Source of the DNA: Streptomyces antibioticus
Lineage (GTDB): Bacteria > Actinomycetota > Actinomycetes > Streptomycetales > Streptomycetaceae
Direction: 5' to 3'
DNA length: 64,000 nt
NCBI RefSeq assembly: GCF_002019855.1
Contig: NZ_CM007717.1
Location: forward strand, 3,931,636-3,995,635
Shown here piece by piece: positions 48,830 to 57,412 of the stretch. The notes under the pieces are model-generated. The model did no database searches. It was given only the letters and a program-made list of their open reading frames with translations, and was not told the DNA's origin. The position numbers and the translations under genes are program-made. The stretch's first letter is position 1. Each line of letters begins with the position of its first letter.

Positions 48830-49267
48830 ATGCTCGACGCAACCAAGCTCTACGCCCTCGACATCACCTCGGCCTCGTTCAGGAAGGCCTGCGGCGGCAA
48901 CAGGCACCCGGAACCACCCCCGGCCGGGAGCCGGCCGGAGCTGGTTCAGCGGTATCGCGAGGTGGCTGCCGAGTTCCCCGGCTCCGACCTCCCGCCGCTG
49001 GAGACGGCGTACTGGCTCCTCAAGCCCCGCTCATCGGTGCGGGGCACATGGGAGGACCCGGAAGAAGCCGCGGCGTGGATCCATGAGCGGCTGGCCGAGG
49101 TGCGCCTCACCGCGCACCTCGCTCACGCCGCCGAGCGGCTCCGGCGGGGCGGGGACGTGTCCCTCGGGTTCTATCTGGAGCGGCCGGTCTTCCTGTCGTT
49201 GGCGGTGGTGGCGTGTTCGCCGCGTCGTGAGCGGCACGCCGGCCTCGCCTGTCCGCTCAGCAGGTGA
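48830..49267 (+). CDS. Uncharacterised protein divergent from DUF6879 operon
   Basis: The 145-residue protein starts at ATG 48830 after AGAGAGGGTCACCC. Its first residues, LYALDITSASFRKACGGN, faintly recall the DUF397 start D-L-S-x-A-x-W-R-K. The remainder, PPLETAYWLLKPRSSVRGTW and AAWIHERLAEVRLTAHLAHA, is helical and unrecognised. A terminator hairpin follows at its stop. The resemblance to DUF397 is speculative. Confidence 0.6.
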   Translation: MLDATKLYALDITSASFRKACGGNRHPEPPPAGSRPELVQRYREVAAEFPGSDLPPLETAYWLLKPRSSVRGTWEDPEEAAAWIHERLAEVRLTAHLAHAAERLRRGGDVSLGFYLERPVFLSLAVVACSPRRERHAGLACPLSR

Positions 49268-49295
49268 AGGGGCGCCCTGAGGCAGGGCGCCCCTT
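49267..49295. terminator. Bidirectional terminator hairpin
   Basis: AAGGGGCGCCCT and AGGGCGCCCCTT form perfect 12-bp arms around the loop GAGGC. It starts at the last base of the rightward gene and ends 4 bases before the cellulase stop. Confidence 0.9.
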
Positions 49296-49298
49296 CCG

Positions 49299-50804
49299 TC
49301 ACGTCGCCGTGCAGCTCACCGCCGGTGCACCCGCACCGCCCGGTGCCGCTCCGAAGCCGAAGCTCGCCGACGTGCCCGGTGCCACCGTGCCGTTGTGCGC
49401 CGCGTTGACCGCCGTCACCGTCCCGCCGCTCTGGGTGTACGACGCGTTCCACATGGTCGTGACCTGCTGTGCGCCGCTCCAGGTCCAGGTCACCTTCCAG
49501 GAGGAGAGCGCCGTCGTCCCCGTGTTGGTCACCTTCACGTCCGCGTTGAAGCCGCCGCCCCAGTCGCTGCTGATCGTGTACGTGGCCGAGCAGGAAGCCG
49601 TCGAACCGCCGTCATCCCCTCCACCGCCCCCGCCGGCCGGGAAGCCCGGCGCCTTGATGCTCGCCAGGTAGCCGTCCTTCACCGTGTCCACGGTCTGCCA
49701 GTCGTCCTTCAGAATGCCGCCCGTGTCACCGGAGTTGGGGTTCCAGGACCAGAAGGTCCAGTGGAAGGAGTCGCCGCCGTACGTCGACGTGGGCCGCAGG
49801 TAGTCCACCAGGGCCGCCAGCCACCGCTGGTCCACCGTCGAGGCGAGCGTCGTGCCGAACTCGCCCAGCCAGACCGGCGCGATGTTCTGCTTGAAGAGGT
49901 AACCCCAGTACCTGTCCCAGATCCCCGGCATGTTCGCGGGGAACGACGGATCGCTGAACCAGCTCTGCTGGGCGACGCTCGTGGCGTAGTCGTGGGCCGA
50001 GTACACGAGCCGGCCGGGCACGTCGAGCCGTACCGGGTACTGGGCCACGCCCATCAGATTGCCGCCCCACCAGCCGGAGACGCCGTTGAAGGTCTGCACG
50101 CCCTCGACGAGGATCAGCAGGTCCGGGTTGACGGAGAGGACCGCGTTGCCGGCCCGCTCGGCGGCGAGCCGCCAGTCGGTCGCGGTGTCGCCGCAGCCCC
50201 AACAGGCGGGATCGTGCGGCTCGTTGTGCAGGTCGATGCCGATGACGGTGTCCTGGCCCCGGTAACGGGCCGCCAGCGCCTTGAGGTTGGCGATCCACGT
50301 CGACTCGGGCACGGCCGGGGTGTACCAGAGCGCCGACTGCCCGGCGGCGTCCGGGCGGTGCCGGTCGAGGATGACCTTGAGGCCGCCCTGACCGGCGTAC
50401 GCGACGATCCTGTCCAGGACGCCGAGGGAGCCGAGCTCTTGCAGGTCGGCGTTCTTGCCGCCGCTGAAGTCGATGCCGGTGGGGGCGGTGCCGCTCTTGA
50501 GGATGTCGTCGCTGTACGGGATGCGGAGGGTGTTGTACCCGAGCGACTTCATCTGGTCGATCATGCTCTTGTAGTCGCGGGACCAGAGGCCGTGGACGAC
50601 GTTGTCGGCGGTCTCGAAGCCGAACCAGTTGATCCCGGCGATCCTGACCGGCTGCCCGGCGGAGTCGAGGATCTGGCGGCCGCTGGTGTGCCAGTAGCCG
50701 GCACCTGCGGCAGCCTCGGCCTCGACCGCCTGCGCGCCTGCCGCCAGGGGGAGCAGCAGGGCCGCGACGGCGACGCACAGCGCTCTGCGGAGGTTGCGGA
50801 ACAT
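49299..50804 (-). CDS. Secreted GH5 cellulase with CBM2
   Basis: The 501-residue enzyme begins with a signal peptide (FRNLRRALCVAVAALLLPLA, then GAQA). The GH5 catalytic domain (residues about 35-380) contains DLHNEPHD with the acid/base Glu, IAPVWLGEFGTTLA with the nucleophile Glu, and LDRHRPDAAGQSALWY. A Gly/Asp-rich linker joins it to a C-terminal cellulose-binding CBM2 (CSATYTISSDWGGGFNADVK). It should hydrolyse beta-1,4-glucan outside the cell. ATG 50804 is 40 bases downstream of a CebR-type palindrome, so it is probably induced by cello-oligosaccharides. Confidence 0.95.
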   Translation of the reverse strand: MFRNLRRALCVAVAALLLPLAAGAQAVEAEAAAGAGYWHTSGRQILDSAGQPVRIAGINWFGFETADNVVHGLWSRDYKSMIDQMKSLGYNTLRIPYSDDILKSGTAPTGIDFSGGKNADLQELGSLGVLDRIVAYAGQGGLKVILDRHRPDAAGQSALWYTPAVPESTWIANLKALAARYRGQDTVIGIDLHNEPHDPACWGCGDTATDWRLAAERAGNAVLSVNPDLLILVEGVQTFNGVSGWWGGNLMGVAQYPVRLDVPGRLVYSAHDYATSVAQQSWFSDPSFPANMPGIWDRYWGYLFKQNIAPVWLGEFGTTLASTVDQRWLAALVDYLRPTSTYGGDSFHWTFWSWNPNSGDTGGILKDDWQTVDTVKDGYLASIKAPGFPAGGGGGGDDGGSTASCSATYTISSDWGGGFNADVKVTNTGTTALSSWKVTWTWSGAQQVTTMWNASYTQSGGTVTAVNAAHNGTVAPGTSASFGFGAAPGGAGAPAVSCTAT

Positions 50805-50843
50805 GACGTTGCTTCCTCTCGGGGCGGCGCGGGTCCGGAACAT

Positions 50844-50859
50844 ATGGGAGCGCTCCCAT
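50844..50859. promoter_or_regulatory. CebR-type operator of the cellulase gene
   Basis: ATGGGAGCGCTCCCAT is a perfect 16-bp palindrome containing TGGGAGCGCTCCCA, the known Streptomyces CebR site. CebR is a LacI-family repressor that releases this site on binding cellobiose or cellotriose. The site is 40 bases upstream of the cellulase start. Confidence 0.92.
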
Positions 50860-50948
50860 ACGCCGCGCACCTCCAGGAAACTGGGATGCCATGAACTCGT
50901 CAAGATGAGCGGCGGCACCCCGTGGCTGCCGCCGCTCACGCGTATCGG

Positions 50949-51581
50949 TCAGGCGCTCTCGACGGGCCCGTCGGTGACACCGTCGGTGCCCAGGTCCGTA
51001 CCCCCGTCCGTACCCCCGTCCGTACCTCCGTCGCCGCCCCCGGGGCCGATCAGCGAGGCGTCGATGCCGGCGATTCCGCCGGTCGCCGTGAGGCTCACCA
51101 GGACCCGCACCGGTGCGATCGGGTTCGGCGGGACGATCGGGTTGGGCGGGACGACCGGGTTGATCTGGAGGAACGTCGGGAGCACGAGCAGCGGCGTGAT
51201 CGGGTTCGGCGGGACGGTGACCCGGTCGACGTCGGCGCCGACGAACCGGTACGTGGCACCCGTGACGGCGCCGACGCCCCTGGTGTTCCCCAGCGAGCTG
51301 ATGACCTGTGCCGTACCGCCGCCGTCCGCGCCCGTCCTGGTGACGACGGTGACGTGGAGCGTGCCGGTGAGGTTGATCTGCTCCGAGGCGCCCGCGATCG
51401 GGCCGCTCAGCGCGATGGTGGCGGAACGCCAGTCCACGCCCAGGGTGGGGACGGCGTGACCGGCGCGGGCCGGCTGGGCGGCGGCGGCCGTCGCCGACGG
51501 GACGGCGAGTCCCAGGACGGCGAGGAGCAGGCTGAGCTTCACGGTGAACGTGCGGGCGGCGCGTATGGCATGACCGCGCAT
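50949..51581 (-). CDS. Secreted protein with Thr/Asp/Gly-rich tail
   Basis: The 210-residue product has a signal peptide (RAARTFTVKLSLLLAVLGLA, then VPSATAAAAQP). A beta-rich domain follows with IALSGPIAGASEQINLTGTL, and Pro/Asn repeats (NPITPLLVLP, INPVVPPNPIVPPNPIAP). The C-terminal tail repeats GGTDGGTDGGTDLGTDGV. ATG 51581 has GGGAG 5 bases upstream. No family is recognised; it is probably an extracellular or surface protein. It is separated from the cellulase gene by about 90 bases of promoter and is leftward. Confidence 0.78.
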   Translation of the reverse strand: MRGHAIRAARTFTVKLSLLLAVLGLAVPSATAAAAQPARAGHAVPTLGVDWRSATIALSGPIAGASEQINLTGTLHVTVVTRTGADGGGTAQVISSLGNTRGVGAVTGATYRFVGADVDRVTVPPNPITPLLVLPTFLQINPVVPPNPIVPPNPIAPVRVLVSLTATGGIAGIDASLIGPGGGDGGTDGGTDGGTDLGTDGVTDGPVESA

Positions 51582-51736
51582 CGGGACTCCCATCGGTGAG
51601 GAGCGGGACCGTACGAAGCCGCCCCCGTCCCGCGAGACACCGCCAGCCTGCCGGGCCGGACACCCACTGTCGCGCGGGACGGTCCGGACGGGTGACCCGG
51701 CCCGCGCACGCCGGTCGCCGACGCGCCGCCGTGCGC

Positions 51737-52759
51737 TCAGCGGCGCCGCCGCAACCGTCGTACGCCGAACGCCGCGACGAGCACCGCCGCCAGGGCGAAC
51801 GCGCCCAGTTTCACCTCGCCGCCCGTCGAGGAACCGTCGTCCTCGCTCGTGGCGTTGTCCGAACTCCCTGAGCCCGACGGCGACTTGGAGTCGGCCGGGG
51901 CATCGGGGGCGTCCTCCGCCACCACCGTGCTGCCGGTGCCCTCGCTGCCGTACATGAGCTTGGTGCCGTCGGCGGAGTAGGTGACGGACTCGCCCTGCCG
52001 TTGGAGGGGCACGTCGAGGCGGCCCTTGCGTCGGAGGTCGCCGCCGTTCCACTCGTAGGAGATGCCGCCGAAGTAGCCGCGTACGGCGAGGTGGGTGCCG
52101 TCCGGGGAGAACGCGGCGTCGGTGGCCCACAGGTCGACGGGGGCGACCGGCTTGAAGACGTTCGTGCCGGAGGCGGCGAGGGTGGCCGGGCCCTCGTAGA
52201 GGTGTCCGCCGTCCTCCTGCTTGTCGATGATGTAGACCCGCCCGGTCCTGGGGTGCACGAGGAGCGACTCGGCGTCGCGGGGGCCGTCGGCGTACTTGAC
52301 GATGTACTGCGTGGCGCGGACCGTCGCGTCGGTGAGCGTCTTCGGCTCGGGCAGCCGGTAGATCCACACGTACGGCCAGCCGCCGCCGAGGTTGTCGCCG
52401 ATGTCGCCGACCCAGATCTCGTTGCCGGGGCCGATCGAGATGGCCTCGACGTCGCGCGGGGTGCCGATGCCGGTGAGGGTGAGGCGGGCGACGGTCTTCC
52501 CGGTCGCGCTGTCGACGGCGTAGAGGTAGGGGCCGTCGTCGCTGTCGTTGTGGGTCCAGTAGACGCCCGGGTGCTGTCGGGAGGCGGCGAGACCGCTGGA
52601 CTCGGTGATGCGCGGGTCCTCGATGGTGAAGTCCTTGTTCCCGGCCTTGTCCCCGTCATCGGCGGAGGCGGGTACGGCGAGCGCGGGTACGGCGGCCGCG
52701 CCCATGAGGAGGGCACCGGCGAGGAGGGCTCCGGCACGGCCGGCGAAGGGTCGTCGCAT
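51737..52759 (-). CDS. Secreted beta-propeller-like protein with C-terminal anchor
   Basis: The 340-residue protein has a signal peptide (AGALLAGALLMGAAAVPALA). A WD40/beta-propeller-like body follows (HPGVYWTHNDSDDGPYLYAV, PGNEIWVGDIGDNLGGGWPY, VHPRTGRVYIIDKQEDGGHL), then a Ser/Gly/Asp linker. A C-terminal membrane helix (GEVKLGAFALAAVLVAAFGV) ends RRLRRRR, so it is displayed at the surface. The NDSDDG loop may bind calcium. The function is unknown. It is divergent from the SGNH hydrolase. Confidence 0.85.
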   Translation of the reverse strand: MRRPFAGRAGALLAGALLMGAAAVPALAVPASADDGDKAGNKDFTIEDPRITESSGLAASRQHPGVYWTHNDSDDGPYLYAVDSATGKTVARLTLTGIGTPRDVEAISIGPGNEIWVGDIGDNLGGGWPYVWIYRLPEPKTLTDATVRATQYIVKYADGPRDAESLLVHPRTGRVYIIDKQEDGGHLYEGPATLAASGTNVFKPVAPVDLWATDAAFSPDGTHLAVRGYFGGISYEWNGGDLRRKGRLDVPLQRQGESVTYSADGTKLMYGSEGTGSTVVAEDAPDAPADSKSPSGSGSSDNATSEDDGSSTGGEVKLGAFALAAVLVAAFGVRRLRRRR

Positions 52760-52816
52760 GCCCCAAGCCTGCCATCCCGCCCGCGCGTTCCGGGCGCGGC
52801 GATCACCGCGGCGCAG

Positions 52817-52849
52817 GTCGTGGCCGGGTCGTGGCCGGGTCGTGGCCGG
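52817..52849. repeat. Three tandem copies of GTCGTGGCCGG
   Basis: The 11-mer GTCGTGGCCGG is repeated three times without a break in the divergent promoter region between the surface propeller gene and the SGNH hydrolase gene. It could be an operator array or a replication-slippage product. Confidence 0.85.
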
Positions 52850-52935
52850 GCCCTGGCCGTGTCCTTGTCGGCCGTGGTCAGCCTCACACGCCCCCGGACT
52901 CCTGTGATCGTCCGGCGATCCCTCATCATGAGCGG

Positions 52936-53616
52936 ATGCTTAGGTTCATGCCCGTGGGCGACTCGATGACGATCGGCAGCGCGGGCGAACACACATGGCG
53001 TTACCGCATGTGGCGGCACCTGTGCGCGACGTACGACGGCCCCTGCGCCCTGGTCGGCCCGCGCGAGACGCTCCACGACAAGCAGGCGGACGCGCCCACG
53101 TCGTACGCGTACGCCGAACCGGGCTTCCCGCGCGCCCATCTGGCCGGCTGGGGCGAGGGCTGGCTGCACATGGCCCCGCTGATCCGCGCGGCGGTGCGGG
53201 AGCACCGGGCGGACGTGCTGCTGGTCTCCCTGGGCCTGATCGACCTGGGCTTCTACACCAACGCCGAGCAGACCGCGGAGAACGTGCGGTCCTTCACGGC
53301 CGAGGCGCGCGCGGCGAACCCGGCGGTGCGGATGGTCTGGCTGCCGGTGATCCCCAACGTGCGCGCGGCGGACGACCCGCCCTTCGGCGCCGAGGTCACC
53401 GCCTTCAACGAACGCCTGGCGAAGGCGGCCGCCGACCTGGACACCCCGTCCTCCCCGATCCTCCTGGCCTCGGTCCCCGACACCTGGGATCTCCACACCG
53501 ACACCTACGACGGCACCCACCCCAACGCACGCGGCGAACACAAACTGGCGGCGGCCTTCGCGACGGCGATGCATCAAGGGTGGGGGGTGGGCGGGGAGTA
53601 CGGGGCCCGCGACTGA
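52936..53616 (+). CDS. SGNH/GDSL-family hydrolase
   Basis: The 226-residue protein carries block I MPVGDSMTIGSAGEHTWRYR with the nucleophile Ser and block V DGTHPNARGEHKL with the catalytic Asp and His. LLVSLGLIDLGFYTNAEQT replaces the usual G-x-N-D block III. No signal peptide is visible, although a secreted esterase is usual for the family in Streptomyces. ATG 52936 follows GAGCGG. The substrate is unknown. Confidence 0.88.
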   Translation: MLRFMPVGDSMTIGSAGEHTWRYRMWRHLCATYDGPCALVGPRETLHDKQADAPTSYAYAEPGFPRAHLAGWGEGWLHMAPLIRAAVREHRADVLLVSLGLIDLGFYTNAEQTAENVRSFTAEARAANPAVRMVWLPVIPNVRAADDPPFGAEVTAFNERLAKAAADLDTPSSPILLASVPDTWDLHTDTYDGTHPNARGEHKLAAAFATAMHQGWGVGGEYGARD

Positions 53617-53684
53617 CCGGTCCGGGCTCCGCCGACCCCGGCCCCCTTGCGTCGAGCGCACTCCAAGTCGTTGGCTGGGGTCCC

Positions 53685-54677
53685 ATGAAGTACACGCAGC
53701 TCGGACGTACCGGACTCAAGGTCAGCCGTCTCGTCCTCGGCACCATGAACTTCGGCCCGCAGACCGACGAGACCGAGTCCCACGCGATCATGGATTCGGC
53801 GCTGGACGCGGGTATCAACTTTTTCGACACCGCTAACGTGTACGGCTGGGGCGAGAACAAGGGCCGTACCGAGGAGATCATCGGCAACTGGTTCGCCAAG
53901 GGCGGCGAGCGGCGCGACAAGGTCGTGCTCGCCACCAAGGTGTACGGCAACATGGCCGCCGAGGGCGACGCCTGGCCCAACCACGACAAGCTGTCCGCGC
54001 TCAGCATCCGGCGGGCCGTGGACGCGTCGCTCAGGCGGCTGAAAACCGACTACATCGACCTGTACCAGTTCCACCACATCGACCGCCTCACGTCGTTCGA
54101 CGAGATCTGGCAGGCGATCGACGTGCTGGTGCAGCAGGGCAAGGTCCTCTACGCCGGTTCCTCCAACTTCCCCGGCTACAAGATCGCCCAGGCCAACGAG
54201 ACCGCCGCGCGCCGGGGCGGGACCATCGGGCTCGTCAGCGAGCAGTGTCTGTACAACCTGGCCGAGCGGCGCGCCGAGATGGAGGTGATCCCGGCCGCGC
54301 GCGAGTACGGCCTCGGCGTCATCCCGTGGTCGCCGCTGCACGGCGGGGCGCTGGGCGGGATCATCCGCAAGGAGGTCGAGGGCGGGCGCCGCGCGGCCGG
54401 GCGGGCCGCCGACACGCTGGCCGACCCCGTGGCGCGTGGCCGGATCCAGGCGTACGAGGACCTCCTCGACAAGCACGGGATCGAACCCGGCGAGGCCGCT
54501 CTGGCGTGGCTGCTCACCCGGCCCGGCGTGACCGGACCGATCGTCGGCCCGCGCACCGCCGGGCAACTGGAGTCGGCGATCCGTGCGGTGGGACTGGAGC
54601 TGAGCGAGGAGCTGCTGACCGGCCTGGACGAGATCTTCCCGGGACCGGGGCCGTCCCCGGAGGCGTTCGCCTGGTAG
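53685..54677 (+). CDS. Aldo/keto reductase
   Basis: The 330-residue enzyme is an NADPH-dependent aldo/keto reductase. It has GINFFDTANVYGWGENKGRT with the catalytic Asp and Tyr, VVLATKVYG with the Lys, and YQFHHIDRLT with the His. TGPIVGPRTAGQLESAIRAV binds the cofactor phosphate. It resembles the YajO/Tas-like group. ATG 53685 is chosen (MKYTQLGRTGLKVSRLVLGT). It is in a separate transcript from the SGNH gene, with a 68-base gap. Confidence 0.94.
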   Translation: MKYTQLGRTGLKVSRLVLGTMNFGPQTDETESHAIMDSALDAGINFFDTANVYGWGENKGRTEEIIGNWFAKGGERRDKVVLATKVYGNMAAEGDAWPNHDKLSALSIRRAVDASLRRLKTDYIDLYQFHHIDRLTSFDEIWQAIDVLVQQGKVLYAGSSNFPGYKIAQANETAARRGGTIGLVSEQCLYNLAERRAEMEVIPAAREYGLGVIPWSPLHGGALGGIIRKEVEGGRRAAGRAADTLADPVARGRIQAYEDLLDKHGIEPGEAALAWLLTRPGVTGPIVGPRTAGQLESAIRAVGLELSEELLTGLDEIFPGPGPSPEAFAW

Positions 54678-54748
54678 TCGGGGGGGGCTGCTTCGGGCGG
54701 GGCGAGGGCGCCGAGACGCACCCGGGCGTCCCTCCCCCTCCCCTGCTT

Positions 54749-54838
54749 CTACTTCCCGACCGCGGCCGCCATCGCCACCACGACAAACATCAGCACGAGC
54801 GCACCGGCCATGATCCGGTTCCTGGTCTTCGGGTCCAC
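54749..54838 (-). CDS. 29-residue single-pass membrane peptide
   Basis: GTG 54838 encodes VDPKTRNRIMAGALVLMFVV followed by VAMAAAVGK and a stop. It has one hydrophobic helix with a positively charged N-terminus. From memory this small membrane protein is conserved in Streptomyces. It is too short for routine gene finding. It ends 71 bases from the aldo/keto reductase stop and starts just after the ThpR gene stop, reading in the same direction. Confidence 0.65.
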   Translation of the reverse strand: MDPKTRNRIMAGALVLMFVVVAMAAAVGK

Positions 54839-54847
54839 GCGTCGAGC

Positions 54848-55420
54848 CTAACCGGCGCCGCCGAGCGGCCAGCGCCCGACCGGGTCGTAGCGGGGCTGCT
54901 CCCCCGGCACCCCGGACCGCGGCAGCCGGCTGCGTACGAGCGTCAGCTCGTCCACGGTCCAGGTACGGTCGGCGAAGGCGTCCAGCGCCTCGACGTACGG
55001 CGTCACGTCCACGGCGTCGCGGCTGCGGGCCAAGGTCAGATGCGCCTTGTAGCGGCGGTGTCCTCCCAGGTCGAGGCCCGCTTTCCGGCCCGCCGCCTCG
55101 GCCCGGTCCGCGAGCAGCCGCAACGCCGGTACGTCCCCGGCGGCCCCGGCCCAGAGGGCCCGTCCGTGCCCGAACTGTCCCCCGCCCCGCACACCGAGCG
55201 CGAACGGCTCACTCCGGCGCGCGACCCGCCCCAGCCGCGCCGACAGCTCCTCCACGAGGTCGTCGTCGACCTCGCCGTAGAAGGCGAGCGTGAAGTGCCA
55301 CCCGGGCCGCCCGGTCCACCGCAACGCCTCCGCCCTGGGCAGCCGCCGCAACTCCCCCACCTCGACGGCGAGTTCCCGCACCACGTCGTCCGGCGGAAGC
55401 ACGGCGGCGAACAGTCTCAT
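54848..55420 (-). CDS. thpR: RNA 2',3'-cyclic phosphodiesterase
   Basis: ThpR (LigT family) opens 2',3'-cyclic phosphates on RNA ends and was first known as a 2'-5' RNA ligase. The 190-residue protein has the two H-x-T-x motifs of the 2H phosphoesterase fold: GWHFTLAFYGEV near residue 41 and KAHLTLARSRD near residue 127. ATG 55420 gives MRLFAAVLPPDDVV. It is leftward, upstream of the 29-residue peptide, and probably co-transcribed with it. Confidence 0.92.
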   Translation of the reverse strand: MRLFAAVLPPDDVVRELAVEVGELRRLPRAEALRWTGRPGWHFTLAFYGEVDDDLVEELSARLGRVARRSEPFALGVRGGGQFGHGRALWAGAAGDVPALRLLADRAEAAGRKAGLDLGGHRRYKAHLTLARSRDAVDVTPYVEALDAFADRTWTVDELTLVRSRLPRSGVPGEQPRYDPVGRWPLGGAG

Positions 55421-55989
55421 ACGGCCGATTCTCCCGAACCGGGGTACCGACCGCGCGGCACAGGGCGGGTGTGGCCGGACTCACAGGGGGCGCGCCACCG
55501 GTAACGGCGGTGCCCCTCCCTCCGGGACTACGCCCACGCCCACATCCGCTGCCGAGCCGGACGCCGACGGGGACGCTCACCCTTCCCGGGGAGGGCACGC
55601 ACGGCGGCGCTGAGCCGCTGACCACCATGTGCACGGGCCCCGCCGGTGCCGCGCGGGGTGACCGCCCTGCCCCGGGACAGGCGCATCACACCGCGGACAG
55701 CCCTCGGTGACGCCGCAGGAGGAGCACAGCCCGCCGCACGACCGGCCACGGCCAGGGGGTGAGCGCACCTGCACCTCGGACAACCACTGGCACCGGCCGA
55801 CCGCCGGGGGGTGCAGCCGACGGCCACACAGCCGACCAGCCCCAGGCCACGCGGGGGTCGGACCCCGCTCCAGCCGAAGCCGTGCACGCGCGGCCTCCCT
55901 CCCTCACACCGGCGGGATCAGCTCCCGAATTTCCGGCGGCCGGGAGCCGACGCCCCGTTTCCGGCACCCCCGCCCACGACCATGCCCCC
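55421..55989. other. 569-base interval without a convincing gene
   Basis: Open frames exist on both strands, but none has a good ribosome site, a recognisable family or the codon bias of its neighbours. The 3' side should carry the MFS terminator and the 5' side the ThpR promoter. Sequence composition is extremely C/G-rich with many CACC and CGGC words. Confidence 0.5.
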
Positions 55990-57408
55990 TCACGCCGCCG
56001 AGGTCAGTTCCCGGTCCCGGTCGGTCTCTTTCTCGGTCCGGCGAGGGACGAACCGTACCCGGGGATGGCCGTGGTGCCAGCCGACCGTGAGGCGGAGGTT
56101 GCCCACCCGGGTCAGGGTCAGGCCGATCGTGGCGGCGGCCAGGGCGGCCACCGCGCCGCCCGTCGCGAGGCCCGCACGGACGCCGTACGCGTCGGTGATC
56201 CAGCCCGCGATCGGGGCGCCGACCGGGGAGCCGCCGAGGAAGACCATCATGTAGAGGGCCATGACACGGCCGCGCATGGCCGGGTCGGTGCCCATCTGGA
56301 TGCTGGTGTTGGCGGTGACGTTGACCGTCATGCCGAACATGCCGATCGGGGCCATCAGCAGGGCGAAGAGCCACAGCGAGGGCGCGCCCGCCGCGGCGAT
56401 CTCCACCGCGCCGAAGGCCACGGCCGCCGCGATGAGCACCCGCATCCGGGTCGTGCCGCGCCGCGCCGCCAGCAGGGCGCCGATCAGCGAGCCGACCGCC
56501 ATCAGCGTGTTGAAGAGGCTGTACGCACCGGCGCCCGCGTCGAAGACGTCGTCGGCGAAGGCGGAGAGGTAGACGGGGAAGTTGAAGCCGAAGGTGCCGA
56601 CGAACCCGATCAGGGTGATCGTCCAGATCAGGTCGGGGCGGCCGGCGACATAGCGAAGCCCTTCGCGGAGCTGGCCCTTGGCGCGCGGGGCGCGTTCGAC
56701 GGCGTGCAGGTCGCGGGCGCGCATCAGCAGCAGGCCGGTGATGGGCGCGACGAAGGACAGGCCGTTGAAGAGGAACGCCCAGCCGGTGCCGACACCGGTG
56801 ATCAGCACGCCGGCGACGGCGGGGCCGACGAGCCGGGCGGACTGGAAGTTCGCGGAGTTGAGGCTGACCGCGTTCTGGAGCTGGTCCGGGCCGACCATCT
56901 CGGAGACGAAGGACTGCCGGGCCGGATTGTCGACGACCGTCGCGAGACCCACGGCGAACGCGGCGACGTACACGTGCCACACCTGGACGTGCCCGGAGAG
57001 CGTGAGCAGGGCGAGCGCGATGCCGGTGAGGGCCATCGCCGCCTGGGTGAACAGCAGCGTGGGCCGCTTGGGCAGGCGGTCGACGAGGACACCGCCGTAG
57101 AGGCCGAAGAGCAGCATCGGCAGGAACTGGAGGGCCGTCGTGACGCCGACGGCCGTGGCGGAGCCGGTGAGGCTGAGGACCAGCCAGTCCTGGGCGATCC
57201 GCTGCATCCAGGTGCCGATGTTCGAGACGACCTGGCCGGCGAAGAACAGCCGGTAGTTCCTGACCTTCAGCGAGGCGAACATCGACGCGCGGGCGGGACG
57301 GGCGGGCGGGGATTCGGGGGTGGTCGGTGCGGGTGCGGAGTCTGCTCCGGGTCCCGGACTCAAAGGGTTCGCCTCCTGTGTGTCGCGTGGTGCTGTCGGC
57401 GGAGCCAC
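55990..57408 (-). CDS. MFS transporter, EntS-like (MFS_3)
   Basis: The 472-residue twelve-helix transporter has an N-terminal cytoplasmic extension and then ASLKVRNYRLFFAGQVVSNI and GTWMQRIAQDWLVLSLTGSA, marks of the EntS-like MFS_3 group. DRLPKRPTLLFTQAAMALTG is the loop 2-3 motif A region. It probably exports a siderophore, drug or lipid-like compound. GTG 57408 lies 4 bases after the MarR gene stop, so the two are one operon under MarR control. Confidence 0.9.
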   Translation of the reverse strand: MAPPTAPRDTQEANPLSPGPGADSAPAPTTPESPPARPARASMFASLKVRNYRLFFAGQVVSNIGTWMQRIAQDWLVLSLTGSATAVGVTTALQFLPMLLFGLYGGVLVDRLPKRPTLLFTQAAMALTGIALALLTLSGHVQVWHVYVAAFAVGLATVVDNPARQSFVSEMVGPDQLQNAVSLNSANFQSARLVGPAVAGVLITGVGTGWAFLFNGLSFVAPITGLLLMRARDLHAVERAPRAKGQLREGLRYVAGRPDLIWTITLIGFVGTFGFNFPVYLSAFADDVFDAGAGAYSLFNTLMAVGSLIGALLAARRGTTRMRVLIAAAVAFGAVEIAAAGAPSLWLFALLMAPIGMFGMTVNVTANTSIQMGTDPAMRGRVMALYMMVFLGGSPVGAPIAGWITDAYGVRAGLATGGAVAALAAATIGLTLTRVGNLRLTVGWHHGHPRVRFVPRRTEKETDRDRELTSAA

Positions 57409-57412
57409 TGCG

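Noticed and set aside
50805..50939. N-terminal extension of the cellulase
   Set aside because: It would place the CebR palindrome inside the gene and bury the signal peptide.
54838..54856. GTTAGGCTCGACG resembling half of an iron box
   Set aside because: Only one half-site; the other half of the DmdR palindrome is absent.
55471..55967. Several 70-120-codon frames on both strands
   Set aside because: No ribosome site, family or codon bias distinguishes any of them.
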